From an uncultured Lachnospiraceae bacterium (GTDB lineage: Bacteria; Bacillota; Clostridia; Lachnospirales; Lachnospiraceae), in NCBI GenBank assembly GCA_910579865.1, contig CAJTXA010000013.1, positions 1 through 64,000 of the forward strand: a stretch of 64,000 nucleotides of DNA, given 5' to 3'. Shown here in pieces: positions 36,269 to 45,559 of the stretch. Numbering within the stretch: position 1 is the first letter of the stretch; the number at the start of each line of letters is the position of its first letter. Position numbers and translations under genes: made by a program. Below the pieces are notes generated by a model. It was not told where the DNA came from and did no database searches. It was given only the letters and a program-made list of their open reading frames with translations.

Positions 36269-37254
36269 CTTTTCTCCAACTCCTTTACACACATTTCAAT
36301 TCCCTGTTCAAGAAAAATTTCGGGTTTCCATCCAGTTCTCTGGCAAATTTTATTTGTATTTAATAATCTCCTAACTGGATCTGATTCCCGATATCCTTTA
36401 AATATAATTTGGGGATTGTCTATTCCAAGTTTACTTGCACATAAATTAACAAGATCTAATATTGATATCTCTTCACTCGTTGCAACATTATATACAGAAC
36501 CATCCAAAGCACTTTCTGTATTAATTAAAGCAATTACCGCTTTGCAACTATCTTCATTATATAAAAATGTTCTTTTATTTGCCTTTGAATTTTCAAGTAA
36601 TTCTACATACCCTTTTGTTCTTAATTCGTGGAGAATATATGGAATAATATGTTTTGGATATAATTCATTTTTACTATATACATTTGCAAATCGTATAGAA
36701 CAACCTTTTATTTTTTGCTCTTGTACTGCATCTTTTAAAAAAAATTCAGTAAGAAGTTTTCCAGTTGCATAAGAAGTTCTTTGACTATGTTCTACATTTG
36801 CCATAGTAACAAAATCTGTCTCTAACACACCTTCTTCTTTCCAAGAATTCATAGAATAAATTTCTGAAGTAGAACAATTAATATAAATATCTACTCCTAT
36901 TTGCATTGCCTGTTCTAAAAAATTTTTCATACCAATTACATTTGTTTCAAATGTTCGATTAATATAATAAAAATGTTCTGTATGCACCACTGCCGCACAG
37001 TTGACATAAATAATTTTTTTATATTGGATCTTTTTTTTAAGTACATCCCTTTTAAGCAATTCCATATGATCTTTTCTATTCAAATCATATTCATAAAAAC
37101 AAAATTCTTCATTTAATAATAAATCTTCTATTGTTTTCATAGAAGAAGCAAAAAAATTGTCAAATCCAATTACACTATTTCTAGTTTTTAATAAATTTCT
37201 TGCTAATTCATTTCCTGTCATTCCAGCTACACCACTAATTACATATAAATTCAT
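36265..37254 (-). CDS. NAD-dependent epimerase/dehydratase (extended SDR)
   Basis: The 329-residue protein starts MNLYVISGVAGMTGNELARNL, with the GxxGxxG NAD-binding loop, IGFDNFF after the second strand, and the catalytic tyrosine-lysine pair in SYATGKLLTE (about 160-170). The C-terminal FKGYRESDPVRRLLNTNKIC and GWKPEIFLEQGI match UDP-glucose/GDP-mannose-type epimerases. It likely modifies an NDP-sugar for the flagellin glycan. Its ATG overlaps the stop of the phosphatase gene (TAATG), marking a tight operon. Confidence 0.85.
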   Translation of the reverse strand: MNLYVISGVAGMTGNELARNLLKTRNSVIGFDNFFASSMKTIEDLLLNEEFCFYEYDLNRKDHMELLKRDVLKKKIQYKKIIYVNCAAVVHTEHFYYINRTFETNVIGMKNFLEQAMQIGVDIYINCSTSEIYSMNSWKEEGVLETDFVTMANVEHSQRTSYATGKLLTEFFLKDAVQEQKIKGCSIRFANVYSKNELYPKHIIPYILHELRTKGYVELLENSKANKRTFLYNEDSCKAVIALINTESALDGSVYNVATSEEISILDLVNLCASKLGIDNPQIIFKGYRESDPVRRLLNTNKICQRTGWKPEIFLEQGIEMCVKELEKS

Positions 37255-37982
37255 TAAACACCAATCTCCAATCTATTTTTATAAAAATCATCCACTTGTC
37301 CATTATATGTTTTTTGTTCATATTGGATATCATATAATACTTTCTCAAATATAATTTTCTCTGTTTTTATATCTAATATCGCAAATTGGGCCATAGGATT
37401 TAAATTTCTCGGCTGCCCTACAGATCCCGGATTAATAAAAATAACCTTTTTTTTATTTCTTTTTCTTAAATCATCTCCTCTAACATATTTTTCCAAAAAG
37501 AATGGAATATGAGTATGGCCTGAAAATACATAATCAAAATTAACATATTCGTCTATCTCTTTTTCTAGTTCCATTTTTCCCCAAAATTCATCTAATAAAC
37601 TTGCATGTACTGCTAAACATTTTTTTCCATAACACTCAAATTCCTTTTTTCCATATCTTACCATACATTCCATAAGATATTTCCATGATTCCTGTGATAA
37701 TATACTTCTCGTATATTGTGCACATTGTTTTCCTCTTTCGGAAGAAAACTTTTCATATCTCTCATTTATAATTGCATTTTCATGATTTCCCCAAAGATTA
37801 CATAAAATAGGAAAAGAAAAATTTTTTATTAACTTTATCACTTCATTAGAATGCATACCATAATCAATAATATCTCCCAACAATATACATGCATCAATTT
37901 TATAATTTTTATCTATTTTATCCATTACAGATTGCAACGCAGTTAGATTACCATGTATATCAGATAACAATAAAATTTTCAT
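37254..37982 (-). CDS. Metallophosphoesterase
   Basis: The 242-residue protein has LLSDIHGNL (DxHGN), LLGDIIDYG (GDxxDxG), NLWGNHENAI (GNHE), AVHASL and VFSGHTHIPF (GHTH), followed by INPGSVGQPRN. These are the YfcE/MPP motifs with all metal ligands. In a phosphonate/sugar operon it may remove a phosphate from a biosynthetic intermediate. It overlaps the epimerase start and follows ppd by about 90 bases. Confidence 0.85.
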   Translation of the reverse strand: MKILLLSDIHGNLTALQSVMDKIDKNYKIDACILLGDIIDYGMHSNEVIKLIKNFSFPILCNLWGNHENAIINERYEKFSSERGKQCAQYTRSILSQESWKYLMECMVRYGKKEFECYGKKCLAVHASLLDEFWGKMELEKEIDEYVNFDYVFSGHTHIPFFLEKYVRGDDLRKRNKKKVIFINPGSVGQPRNLNPMAQFAILDIKTEKIIFEKVLYDIQYEQKTYNGQVDDFYKNRLEIGV

Positions 37983-38072
37983 AATCTATCACCTTCTTTT
38001 ATGAAGTTTATATTATTTTAATACTAAAATTTTTTAATCTAATTAAAAAAAAGAATCAAATTAAGCTATAAA

Positions 38073-39194
38073 TTACTTTTTTGCCAAATACTCCATAAAG
38101 CACTTCTTATTTTCCTGTGTTGTAATAGTTGGACGCCCAAGGTTTTCACGTGCACCTATTGCACACATCACTTCAATCATACAAAGCTCTTTTTTATCTT
38201 TAATAATTTGAAGTTCCTGATCTAATTTTTCCAAAGAATCTACTTTTATTGCATAAGGATAACCACATGCCTTTGCTATCATAACCAAGTCCATTTTATC
38301 AGCAACAGTAGGCATACCACCAACCGTTTCATGAGAACTATTATTTACTATAAGATGTACCATATTAGAAGGAGCAGCTGCTCCAATCACAGCCATTGCT
38401 CCCATATGCATAAGTACTGCTCCATCACCATCTATACACCATACTTTTGTTTCTGGCTTATGTAATGCTATCCCAAGAGCAATTGATGAGCTATGTCCCA
38501 TTGAGCCTACTGTTAAAAAATCATATTGATGTGTTTGATGATTCATTTCTCTAATTTCAAAAAGTTCTCTACTCGCTTTTCCTGTAGTAGAAATAATTGG
38601 ATCCTCTTTCGATACCGTTAAAACATGCTGAATAATTTCCTCACGTGTCATAACATTATTATTTTTATACTTAATTTTATTATTATATTCTAACCCTCCC
38701 TTTTTCACAACAAACGCTACACTTTTCCCTTGCTCTAAAAATTTCCTAAAATTGTCCATAACAAAATCTAATTCTTCTTTTGTTGTCTTTTTTTCAATTA
38801 CAAATGTTTCTATATCCATATCCTCTAACAACTGAAGTGTTACCTTTCCTTGAAATAGATGTTGTGGTTCATCATATTCGTCGGGCTCTCCTCTCCATCC
38901 TATAATAAAGATTACTGGAATAGCATAAACTTTATCATTTAATAAGGATGCTACTGGATTAATTATATTTCCTTCCCCCGAATTTTGCATATAAACAACT
39001 GGCACTTTTTTAGTCGCTAAATAATACCCTGCTGCTAAAGCAGTAGCATTTCCTTCATTTGCTGCAATAATATGATGTTTTGAATCTATCCCATATTGAT
39101 CCATTAAAAAATTGCAAAGTGCTTTTAATTGAGAATCTGGAACACCAGTATAAAATTCTGCATTAATTGTATCTATCAAAAATTGGACTTCCAT
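38073..39194 (-). CDS. aepY: Phosphonopyruvate decarboxylase
   Basis: The 373-residue TPP enzyme has YTGVPDSQLKALCNF at the N-terminus, the catalytic glutamate in IIAANEGNATALAAGY, and the TPP motif IDGDGAVLMHMGAM ending in IVNN. The segments YDEPQHLFQGK and NSSHETVGGMPT are distinctive of phosphonopyruvate decarboxylases. It converts phosphonopyruvate to phosphonoacetaldehyde, the irreversible step that pulls the unfavourable PEP mutase reaction forward. Gene order pepM-ppd, 32 bases apart, is classical for phosphonate biosynthesis. Confidence 0.92.
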   Translation of the reverse strand: MEVQFLIDTINAEFYTGVPDSQLKALCNFLMDQYGIDSKHHIIAANEGNATALAAGYYLATKKVPVVYMQNSGEGNIINPVASLLNDKVYAIPVIFIIGWRGEPDEYDEPQHLFQGKVTLQLLEDMDIETFVIEKKTTKEELDFVMDNFRKFLEQGKSVAFVVKKGGLEYNNKIKYKNNNVMTREEIIQHVLTVSKEDPIISTTGKASRELFEIREMNHQTHQYDFLTVGSMGHSSSIALGIALHKPETKVWCIDGDGAVLMHMGAMAVIGAAAPSNMVHLIVNNSSHETVGGMPTVADKMDLVMIAKACGYPYAIKVDSLEKLDQELQIIKDKKELCMIEVMCAIGARENLGRPTITTQENKKCFMEYLAKK

Positions 39195-39226
39195 CTACTT
39201 CCTCTTTCTAAACATAAATTTTTAAT

Positions 39227-40522
39227 TTACAACTCATCAATTAATGTTAATATTTGTTGAATTGGCATCAAACGGCTTTCCACTTCTTTTGCACGATGAT
39301 ATTTTAAAATATCTTTTGCCGTTTGTTCCATAGCAGGAAATGCACTTCTGGTAAGTTGATTTGCATATATTACAATATTCACTCCATGTTCTACAAGTTC
39401 TGCCTCAGTAATAACACTAAAAGAAGAGGGAACTACTACAATTGGCGTACTTTTATCTTCTTTTCGAAATTTATCACAAAATTCTAAAATCTCATCAGGT
39501 TCTTTTTTTCGACTATGTATCATAATCCCATCTGCCCCCGCATCCCGAAATTCCCTTGCTCTCATAAGAGCATCTTCCATTCCTTTTTCCAAAATTAAAC
39601 TTTCAATTCTGGCAATAATCATAAAATCTTCTGTAAGTTGTACTCTTTTTCCTGCCGCAATTTTTTCGCTAAAATTTTTAATAGAATCTTGTGATTGTTT
39701 TACATCTGTACCAAATAAAGAATTTTTCTTTAATCCAGTTTTATCCTCAATAATAATAGCTGATACTCCCATACGTTCTAATGTACGAACTAAATAAACA
39801 AAATGCTCTACTAGTCCACCGGTATCTCCATCAAAAATAATTGGTTTTGTAGTAACCTCCATCACATCTTCAATCGTCCTACACCTTGATGTCATATCTA
39901 CCAATTCAATATCTGGCTTCCCTTTTACAGTTGAATCGCAAAGAGAGCTAATCCACATAGCATCAAATTGGTCTAACTCTCCATTATGTTCTACTACTGT
40001 CTTTTCTGCAATTAATCCAGTAAGTCCACTATGCACTTCAAGTGTTTTTACTATTGGACGAAGCTTAATAAATTGTCTTAAACGCTTCCTTCTAAATTCT
40101 GGCATTGCTAATTTTTCTTTTAATCGTTTATTAATTCTTTTAATATTTTCATTATAAGTATAAGGAATCTCAATTAATTCTCCTCCATACTTTTCTAAAT
40201 TCTTTATTACATTCTCCCGAATAGCAGATTCTGGGCCTTCTTTCCAATTATCTCCATGAATCACATAATTTGGTTTAATTTCACAGAGTATCTTATCATA
40301 CATAATATCATTCTGAATTACCACTTTACTCACATCTTCCATCCCTTTTACCATCTGAACACGCTCTTCAAATGAAATAGTTGGAAATCTATTATAATGT
40401 AGCATAGCTTCGTCACTCATCACTCCTACAATTACCTTGCCATATTTTTTTGCATATTGAATAATATTCAAATGTCCTTCATGAATAATATCTGTACAAA
40501 AACAAGTATAAACTGTCTTCAT
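39227..40522 (-). CDS. aepX: Phosphoenolpyruvate mutase with N-terminal cytidylyltransferase-like domain
   Basis: The 431-residue fusion has an N-terminal nucleotidyltransferase domain (CTDIIHEGHLNIIQYAKKYG, the HxGH motif of TagD-like enzymes; IHGDNWKEGP) over about 1-130, then the isocitrate-lyase-like mutase: WISSLCDSTVKGKPD, FDGDTGG and the PEP mutase signature EDKTGLKKNS. It makes the C-P bond by rearranging PEP to phosphonopyruvate. Two-domain PEP mutases of this length are common in glycan-associated clusters. Near the head of the operon after the acyltransferase gene. Confidence 0.94.
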   Translation of the reverse strand: MKTVYTCFCTDIIHEGHLNIIQYAKKYGKVIVGVMSDEAMLHYNRFPTISFEERVQMVKGMEDVSKVVIQNDIMYDKILCEIKPNYVIHGDNWKEGPESAIRENVIKNLEKYGGELIEIPYTYNENIKRINKRLKEKLAMPEFRRKRLRQFIKLRPIVKTLEVHSGLTGLIAEKTVVEHNGELDQFDAMWISSLCDSTVKGKPDIELVDMTSRCRTIEDVMEVTTKPIIFDGDTGGLVEHFVYLVRTLERMGVSAIIIEDKTGLKKNSLFGTDVKQSQDSIKNFSEKIAAGKRVQLTEDFMIIARIESLILEKGMEDALMRAREFRDAGADGIMIHSRKKEPDEILEFCDKFRKEDKSTPIVVVPSSFSVITEAELVEHGVNIVIYANQLTRSAFPAMEQTAKDILKYHRAKEVESRLMPIQQILTLIDEL

Positions 40523-40598
40523 TTCTTTCTCCTTAATCCTACCTATATTTTTTATAATTTCTTTTTTAGCATCTACCTTTAAATCGTTTTTTTCTTAT

Positions 40599-41624
40599 TT
40601 ATTCAAATATAGGTACTCCCACTCCTGACAAAACATTTACTCCATAATACATAGCATATTCCATTCTTTTTATATTATCTATATCTCGATTTGTTATATA
40701 GAAATCCACTTGTTTTAATATTGCTCTTTCATCCACAACTTCCCCCCCTATATATAAATTAATATATGCATTTTTATCTTTATATTTTAAAAATATCTGA
40801 TCTAATATCTCTAATTTCTGTTCTATATTTTTATCTGATTTAAGATATAAAATTAATTCTCGATTTGTATTCTGATATTTTTCAATAAATGAACAAATAA
40901 CATATTCATATGTTGGTGATATTTGTTCAAAATCTGGAACATAATAATAATATAAATTCTCATTTAAATCTGGTTTAGGTATTTTTTTTAAGTCAATTTT
41001 TTCCACTGAATTCCATTCTTTTTCCGCATTTAGCAAATATTTCTGAACCAGCAAATCTGGTTTTTGAAATAATAACTCTTTATTTTCCAATTTCATCTTT
41101 TGAGGCCAATGCCACCATTGAATTAATTGAAGTGCCTGAATTGTTTCTTTATCAAAACGATATTTTATAATGCGAGCTGGATTTCCAGCAACGATTGCAT
41201 AAGGTGGAATATCCTTACTAACTACTGCCCCTGTTGCAACTACTGCCCCATTGCCTATCACTACATCTCCTAAAATAGTTACATTCTTACCAATCCAACA
41301 GTCATTCATAATAATAACTTGACTTTTTCTTTTTATATATTTTGGCACAGGATTTCCTATATTATATAAACATCCTTGCACTACCATATGATAATCATGA
41401 TCCATATCCACAATTATTTCTACACCAGATGCTATAGAAGAATGTTTACCAACTTGCACATTATGAATATGAGTACCACCTATAAAATCTGCTCTTGAAC
41501 TAATTTCTATACCACATATATAACTACTTTCTCCTATTGCTATAGCTGGGCATTTTCTTCCATCAACCTCTTCTAATTGTATTCTAGCTTCTCTTCTCTC
41601 TAAACTCATTACCTCAATTATCAT
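40599..41624 (-). CDS. Hexapeptide (LbH) acyltransferase with extra C-terminal domain
   Basis: Residues about 20-180 form a left-handed beta-helix O-acetyltransferase: GVEIIVDMDHDYHMV, WIGKNVTILGDVVIGNGAVV and KDIPPYAIVAGNPARIIKYRF (CatB/VatD-type signature). Residues 200-341 are an additional alpha/beta segment (LILYLKSDKNIEQKLEILDQ, NAYINLYIGG, DFYITNRDIDNIKRMEYAMY) that resembles the nucleotide-binding end of a GT-B enzyme without being complete. It is first in the operon, behind the promoter at 41706-41735. It would acetylate a sugar of the glycan. Confidence 0.85.
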   Translation of the reverse strand: MIIEVMSLERREARIQLEEVDGRKCPAIAIGESSYICGIEISSRADFIGGTHIHNVQVGKHSSIASGVEIIVDMDHDYHMVVQGCLYNIGNPVPKYIKRKSQVIIMNDCWIGKNVTILGDVVIGNGAVVATGAVVSKDIPPYAIVAGNPARIIKYRFDKETIQALQLIQWWHWPQKMKLENKELLFQKPDLLVQKYLLNAEKEWNSVEKIDLKKIPKPDLNENLYYYYVPDFEQISPTYEYVICSFIEKYQNTNRELILYLKSDKNIEQKLEILDQIFLKYKDKNAYINLYIGGEVVDERAILKQVDFYITNRDIDNIKRMEYAMYYGVNVLSGVGVPIFE

Positions 41625-41705
41625 TTTTTATCCACCTCTAATTTCTTGTATATCAATATCATTTCAAATTTTTTCATACAAAATCTTAGATTTTATACTT
41701 TAACT

Positions 41706-41735
41706 ATTCTACTATAATTTCTATCGTTATGTCAA
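41706..41735 (-). promoter_or_regulatory. Sigma-A-type promoter of the phosphonate operon
   Basis: Minus-strand TTGACA (41735-41730), 18-base spacer, TAGAAT (41711-41706), about 80 bases before the acyltransferase start. Confidence 0.55.
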
Positions 41736-41858
41736 TTAATCTATCCCACTCAAAATCTCTTTTAAAACATACCTTCCACTTTAAATTATTTTTTTATACA
41801 ACTCTATCTTATAAAAAATCATTTTACTAAACAATTGGATTAATTCCTTTCTACATAC

Positions 41859-41885
41859 TAAAGATAAATTTTATTTTACCGATAT
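41859..41885 (+). promoter_or_regulatory. Sigma-D (sigma-28) promoter of glycosyltransferase C
   Basis: TAAA (41859-41862), 16 bases, CCGATAT (41879-41885). This is identical in layout and -10 to the fliC promoter at 57530-57556. Confidence 0.8.
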
Positions 41886-41952
41886 ATTTACTATCTATAA
41901 ATAATAGAAAAATTCTCTATTCCTAATAAAAAACAAAGAAATGAGGGAAATT

Positions 41953-43587
41953 ATGGAACGCAAAAATGTAATCTATACCATTTTAAACAAAAATGATAAT
42001 CTAACTCCATTTCCTTATCCTCCACTATACCAAGAAAATGATATGGATTATATCTGTTTTACGAATCAAAACAAGATAAATTCAAAATTTTGGAAAATAA
42101 AATATATACAAGATATGGAAAACACTAACCTTGAATCATATCTTACACAATATAATAAAAAATTTTTTTTTGCATCAAATCAAATTTTAGTTGGAAACCT
42201 TTTAAGTAAAAATAATATAGACGAAAATTCAATTATAACTGTACCCAAAATAAATGAAATTCCTGAAATTACATTTAACAAGAAAAACTTCATTCCAACT
42301 AAAGATGAAAATGGACAATATCTTTATAAAGAAAATCCCTTATATACAGATGGACCCTATCATGGAAGAAAATTATTACTTACTATTGGTGTTCCTGTAA
42401 GCAATCAAATTGACACGATTGAACGTTGTCTTTTCCATATCAAACCACTTCTACAAGAGTTAGCATCTGAATTACTTGTTATAAACACTGGCAGTAATGA
42501 TGGAACCCTTGATATCTGTAAAGCATATGGTGCTCGAATTATCGATTTTCCCTGGTGTAATAACATGTCTTTTGTAAGAAACACTGGTATTTTCCATGCT
42601 TATGGCGACTGGTATCTTTCAATCGATGATGACGAATGGTTTGAAAATGTAGAAGATATCTTATCTTTCTTTCAATCAGGAACTTATCTAAATTATCAAG
42701 CTGCCACTTATATGCAAAGAAATTATCACACTTCTTCTGGTGAAACTTATTCTGACAGTCCTGCTCTTCGTATGGCACAGATTACACCCAATTTACACTT
42801 TGAAGGAAGAATCCATGATCAATTAATTTTGCCAGAGGAATTAACTCCCTATCAGCTTACCTCTTATGTCCATCATTATGGTTTTATTAAAGACAAATTA
42901 GAAAAAAATCATGAAAAATATATTAGAAATACTTCTAATCTTTTATATGATATTTACGAATATCCTGAAAGCTTACGTTATAATTACCAACTAGCAAAAG
43001 AATTCAATTCTTATCGTTTATATAAAGAAGCTTGTGCTTTTCTTTTCCGTGGTCTATCTATAGAAAAGGAAACTCCTAATGCCTTTTATAAAAAAAATCA
43101 TGCTGTGCATTTACTAGCAACTCTTTATAACGCTAAAGATAAAAAACTCTTTCATATGGGAAAGCTTATCGAAAAAAACTATCCTCTTTCATTAGCAGAA
43201 AGAGCATTTATCCACCATATTCAAGCTGATTTAGGACTTCAGCTTCATCTATCTCCAAATGAAATTTTAGGACATATTCGCGCTTATGAAATGTTTCAAC
43301 TACAATTTAAAAAAAATCCAAATGATAGTATACTTTACAGTGATATAGGAATTGAAACATGTACAAATCCTCAATTTCAAATGGATGCAAATGTAATTGC
43401 TTTTTGCGCTCATTGCCAAGCAAATCATACGTTACAAGCATTAAAAATATTAAAAAAAATTGTCCCTGAAAAAATATTATGGCAAAAAGATAACTTTCAT
43501 TTTTATTGTTTAAATGGTCCTATAGAAGTACAAGAAGAAGCAGCAAAACGATATCCAAAAAATCAAAAGGAGGAAAGTAATAAATAA
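41953..43587 (+). CDS. GT-A glycosyltransferase, paralogue C (short tail)
   Basis: The protein (544 residues) shares the family landmarks: FPYPPLYQE, DYICFTNQ, LLTIGVPVSNQIDTIERC, INTGSNDGT, FPWCNNMSFVRNTG (SF where the others have SA), WYLSIDDDEWFE and LHFEGRIHDQL. It stops about 200 residues earlier than A and B, so most of the TPR-like tail is missing. A T9 run at 42163-42171 is in frame here but is a possible slippage site. The start follows GAGGGA and aligns with paralogues; an upstream ATG at 41941 is less likely. Driven by a sigma-D promoter. Confidence 0.85.
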   Translation: MERKNVIYTILNKNDNLTPFPYPPLYQENDMDYICFTNQNKINSKFWKIKYIQDMENTNLESYLTQYNKKFFFASNQILVGNLLSKNNIDENSIITVPKINEIPEITFNKKNFIPTKDENGQYLYKENPLYTDGPYHGRKLLLTIGVPVSNQIDTIERCLFHIKPLLQELASELLVINTGSNDGTLDICKAYGARIIDFPWCNNMSFVRNTGIFHAYGDWYLSIDDDEWFENVEDILSFFQSGTYLNYQAATYMQRNYHTSSGETYSDSPALRMAQITPNLHFEGRIHDQLILPEELTPYQLTSYVHHYGFIKDKLEKNHEKYIRNTSNLLYDIYEYPESLRYNYQLAKEFNSYRLYKEACAFLFRGLSIEKETPNAFYKKNHAVHLLATLYNAKDKKLFHMGKLIEKNYPLSLAERAFIHHIQADLGLQLHLSPNEILGHIRAYEMFQLQFKKNPNDSILYSDIGIETCTNPQFQMDANVIAFCAHCQANHTLQALKILKKIVPEKILWQKDNFHFYCLNGPIEVQEEAAKRYPKNQKEESNK

Positions 43588-43605
43588 CATTATTACTGCT
43601 AAATT

Positions 43606-45474
43606 ATGAATAAATTAACTGCAAAGGAAAAGTTACAACTAATTTTAAAACAAAATATAGAGGAACAAAAATTTTCTAATGCTTATGAAAATCTAAAAAT
43701 TTATATTAAAACTTTTGGCTTCGACAATTTTAGTAATAACTATAAAGTTATAATTCATCAATATATAAGTCCTTTGGTTTCACTTATTTGCCTAAATTGT
43801 TCCGATAAAAGTATTGATCATTTTCTTTCCTATCAACATTATTCTAACTTAGAAATAGTAAGAACCTCCAAGGAAGATTCTTATGAAGACATTATTGAAT
43901 ATATTATTGGAGCTAGAAGTAAATATATTTGTTTTTTTGAAGAAAATCATTCTTATTCTTCTGATAAAATTACAGATATGGTTTGGTATTTAGAATCTCA
44001 TTCTGATATTGATATTGCCATTTGTTATCGTAATTTCATAGATTCTCAAGATACAGTTATTGCTTCTCCAGAGCAAATGATTGATCCATTACCTCAAACT
44101 ACCTATAATGGAAAAGTATTCTTAGAATATTGTATTCAAGAGGGAAAGAATTTTTATGGAAATTTATCTACTATAATGCTAACCCATAAATCTATCCAAC
44201 AAATTAAATGGAATTTATTCCCATGCAAAACAGATGCTATTACTCGTCTTTCCTTTCTTTATCAATTCTTACTAAACGGAACTATTGGTTTTATAGATAC
44301 CACTTTAGTTTCTACTATTTTACAAAATTATCAGGATAACAGTTTCATTCAAAAAGAATATCACACCTATACTACCTTTCTTTCTAATGAAAACGATATC
44401 TCATTAACTACTACAGATATAAAAGAACCTTCTAAGCCAATTTCTATGGAGATTACTTTTTTTTATACAGATATGGGAGAATATTATAATCTAGAACCTA
44501 TTGCTAATGAAGCAAAAAAAAGAGGATATCATGTTGAATTTACACAAAATATACAGCAAAAAGCAGAAATAGGAATCTATTGTCAGCATGTATGTTATCC
44601 TAAGAATGCAAAGTTTTCTGTTATCTTATTACATGATTTAGCACAGGGTCATAATCGCTGGCCAAATATCTGGGAACTTGAACGATGGAATCAGTTTGAT
44701 ATTGGAATTGTTCCGGGAGCAAGTTGGGCTTCTCTTTGGTCAACCTGTGCTTGTCAATATTATGTTAATCCAAAATATGGAACTTTTGAATTAGGTTATC
44801 CAAAAAGTGATCTAATTAATTCAAATTCTTTAAAAGAACGTGCAAAAGAATTGCAAGAGCGTTTAAATTTAAAATATAACTTTTCTGTCCTTTATGCACC
44901 TTCTTGGGAAAATGATGAAAAAGAAGATGATTTTATTCGTGCATGTGCCTCATTAAATATTAATTTATTAATTAAACAGGCTCACTGGTCTAGCAACTAC
45001 CAATTTATTATTGATAATATTAATAAAATGCAATCCCTACACAAGGGAAAATATGAAAATGTATATTATATTGAACCAAAAGAAAGCATTATGACTGCTT
45101 TAGAATTATGTGATATAGTTGTATCAGATGAATCAAGTGTTATGTCAGAAGCAATTATGTTTGGAAAACCTAGTGTTGCAGTAACAGATTGGTTAATTCC
45201 TGATACAGTTCCAAGCCGATTAGCTAGTGTCCCTATCGATTATGTCTATAAATGCAAAAAAGTAGAACTACGGGAATATGTTGAAAAACTCTCCTCCGAT
45301 CCAGCTTTTCGCAATGCAATTCTTGAAAAAGGTCACTCCGTTTATAGCAATCAAGGAAATTGTTGTAAAGATATCTTAGATGCTATAGAATATTATACAA
45401 ATCAAAATTCTAATTGCAATTTTTTAAATAAAAAACTTTCTTCCAAATATGAAATTTGCTCTATGTGGAATTAG
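43606..45474 (+). CDS. Fusion of a degenerate GT2-like domain and a TagF-like polymerase/transferase domain
   Basis: The 622-residue protein has an N-terminal half with a GT-A-like outline (PLVSLICLNC, YSNLEIVRTSKEDS, SKYICFFEENHSY) but no DxD motif, so it is probably non-catalytic. Residues about 290-600 resemble the CDP-glycerol glycerophosphotransferase family: VILLHDLAQGHNRW, GIVPGASWA, ELGYPKSDLI, VLYAPSWEND, and VVSDESSVMSEAIMFGKPSV. Such enzymes transfer a phospho-alcohol from a CDP/CMP-linked donor. With a CMP-phosphonate pathway next door, it may transfer the phosphonate to the glycan; that is inference. It follows paralogue C by 18 bases. Confidence 0.7.
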   Translation: MNKLTAKEKLQLILKQNIEEQKFSNAYENLKIYIKTFGFDNFSNNYKVIIHQYISPLVSLICLNCSDKSIDHFLSYQHYSNLEIVRTSKEDSYEDIIEYIIGARSKYICFFEENHSYSSDKITDMVWYLESHSDIDIAICYRNFIDSQDTVIASPEQMIDPLPQTTYNGKVFLEYCIQEGKNFYGNLSTIMLTHKSIQQIKWNLFPCKTDAITRLSFLYQFLLNGTIGFIDTTLVSTILQNYQDNSFIQKEYHTYTTFLSNENDISLTTTDIKEPSKPISMEITFFYTDMGEYYNLEPIANEAKKRGYHVEFTQNIQQKAEIGIYCQHVCYPKNAKFSVILLHDLAQGHNRWPNIWELERWNQFDIGIVPGASWASLWSTCACQYYVNPKYGTFELGYPKSDLINSNSLKERAKELQERLNLKYNFSVLYAPSWENDEKEDDFIRACASLNINLLIKQAHWSSNYQFIIDNINKMQSLHKGKYENVYYIEPKESIMTALELCDIVVSDESSVMSEAIMFGKPSVAVTDWLIPDTVPSRLASVPIDYVYKCKKVELREYVEKLSSDPAFRNAILEKGHSVYSNQGNCCKDILDAIEYYTNQNSNCNFLNKKLSSKYEICSMWN

Positions 45475-45500
45475 TAAAAATATTTTTCCTAATAAATAAT

Positions 45501-45550
45501 AAAAAGAATCAAGAAAATGAAACTCCCATTATATTTTCTTGATTCTTTTT
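45501..45550. terminator. Bidirectional terminator between convergent genes
   Basis: Arms 45501-45518 and 45533-45550 are perfectly complementary over 18 bases (AAAAAGAATCAAGAAAAT), giving A/T-runs suited to termination on both strands. Confidence 0.85.
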
Positions 45551-45559
45551 CATATAAAA

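Noticed and set aside
42163..42171. T9 run in glycosyltransferase C as a phase-variation site
   Set aside because: The frame is intact across it, so there is no direct evidence of switching; kept only as a note in the gene entry.
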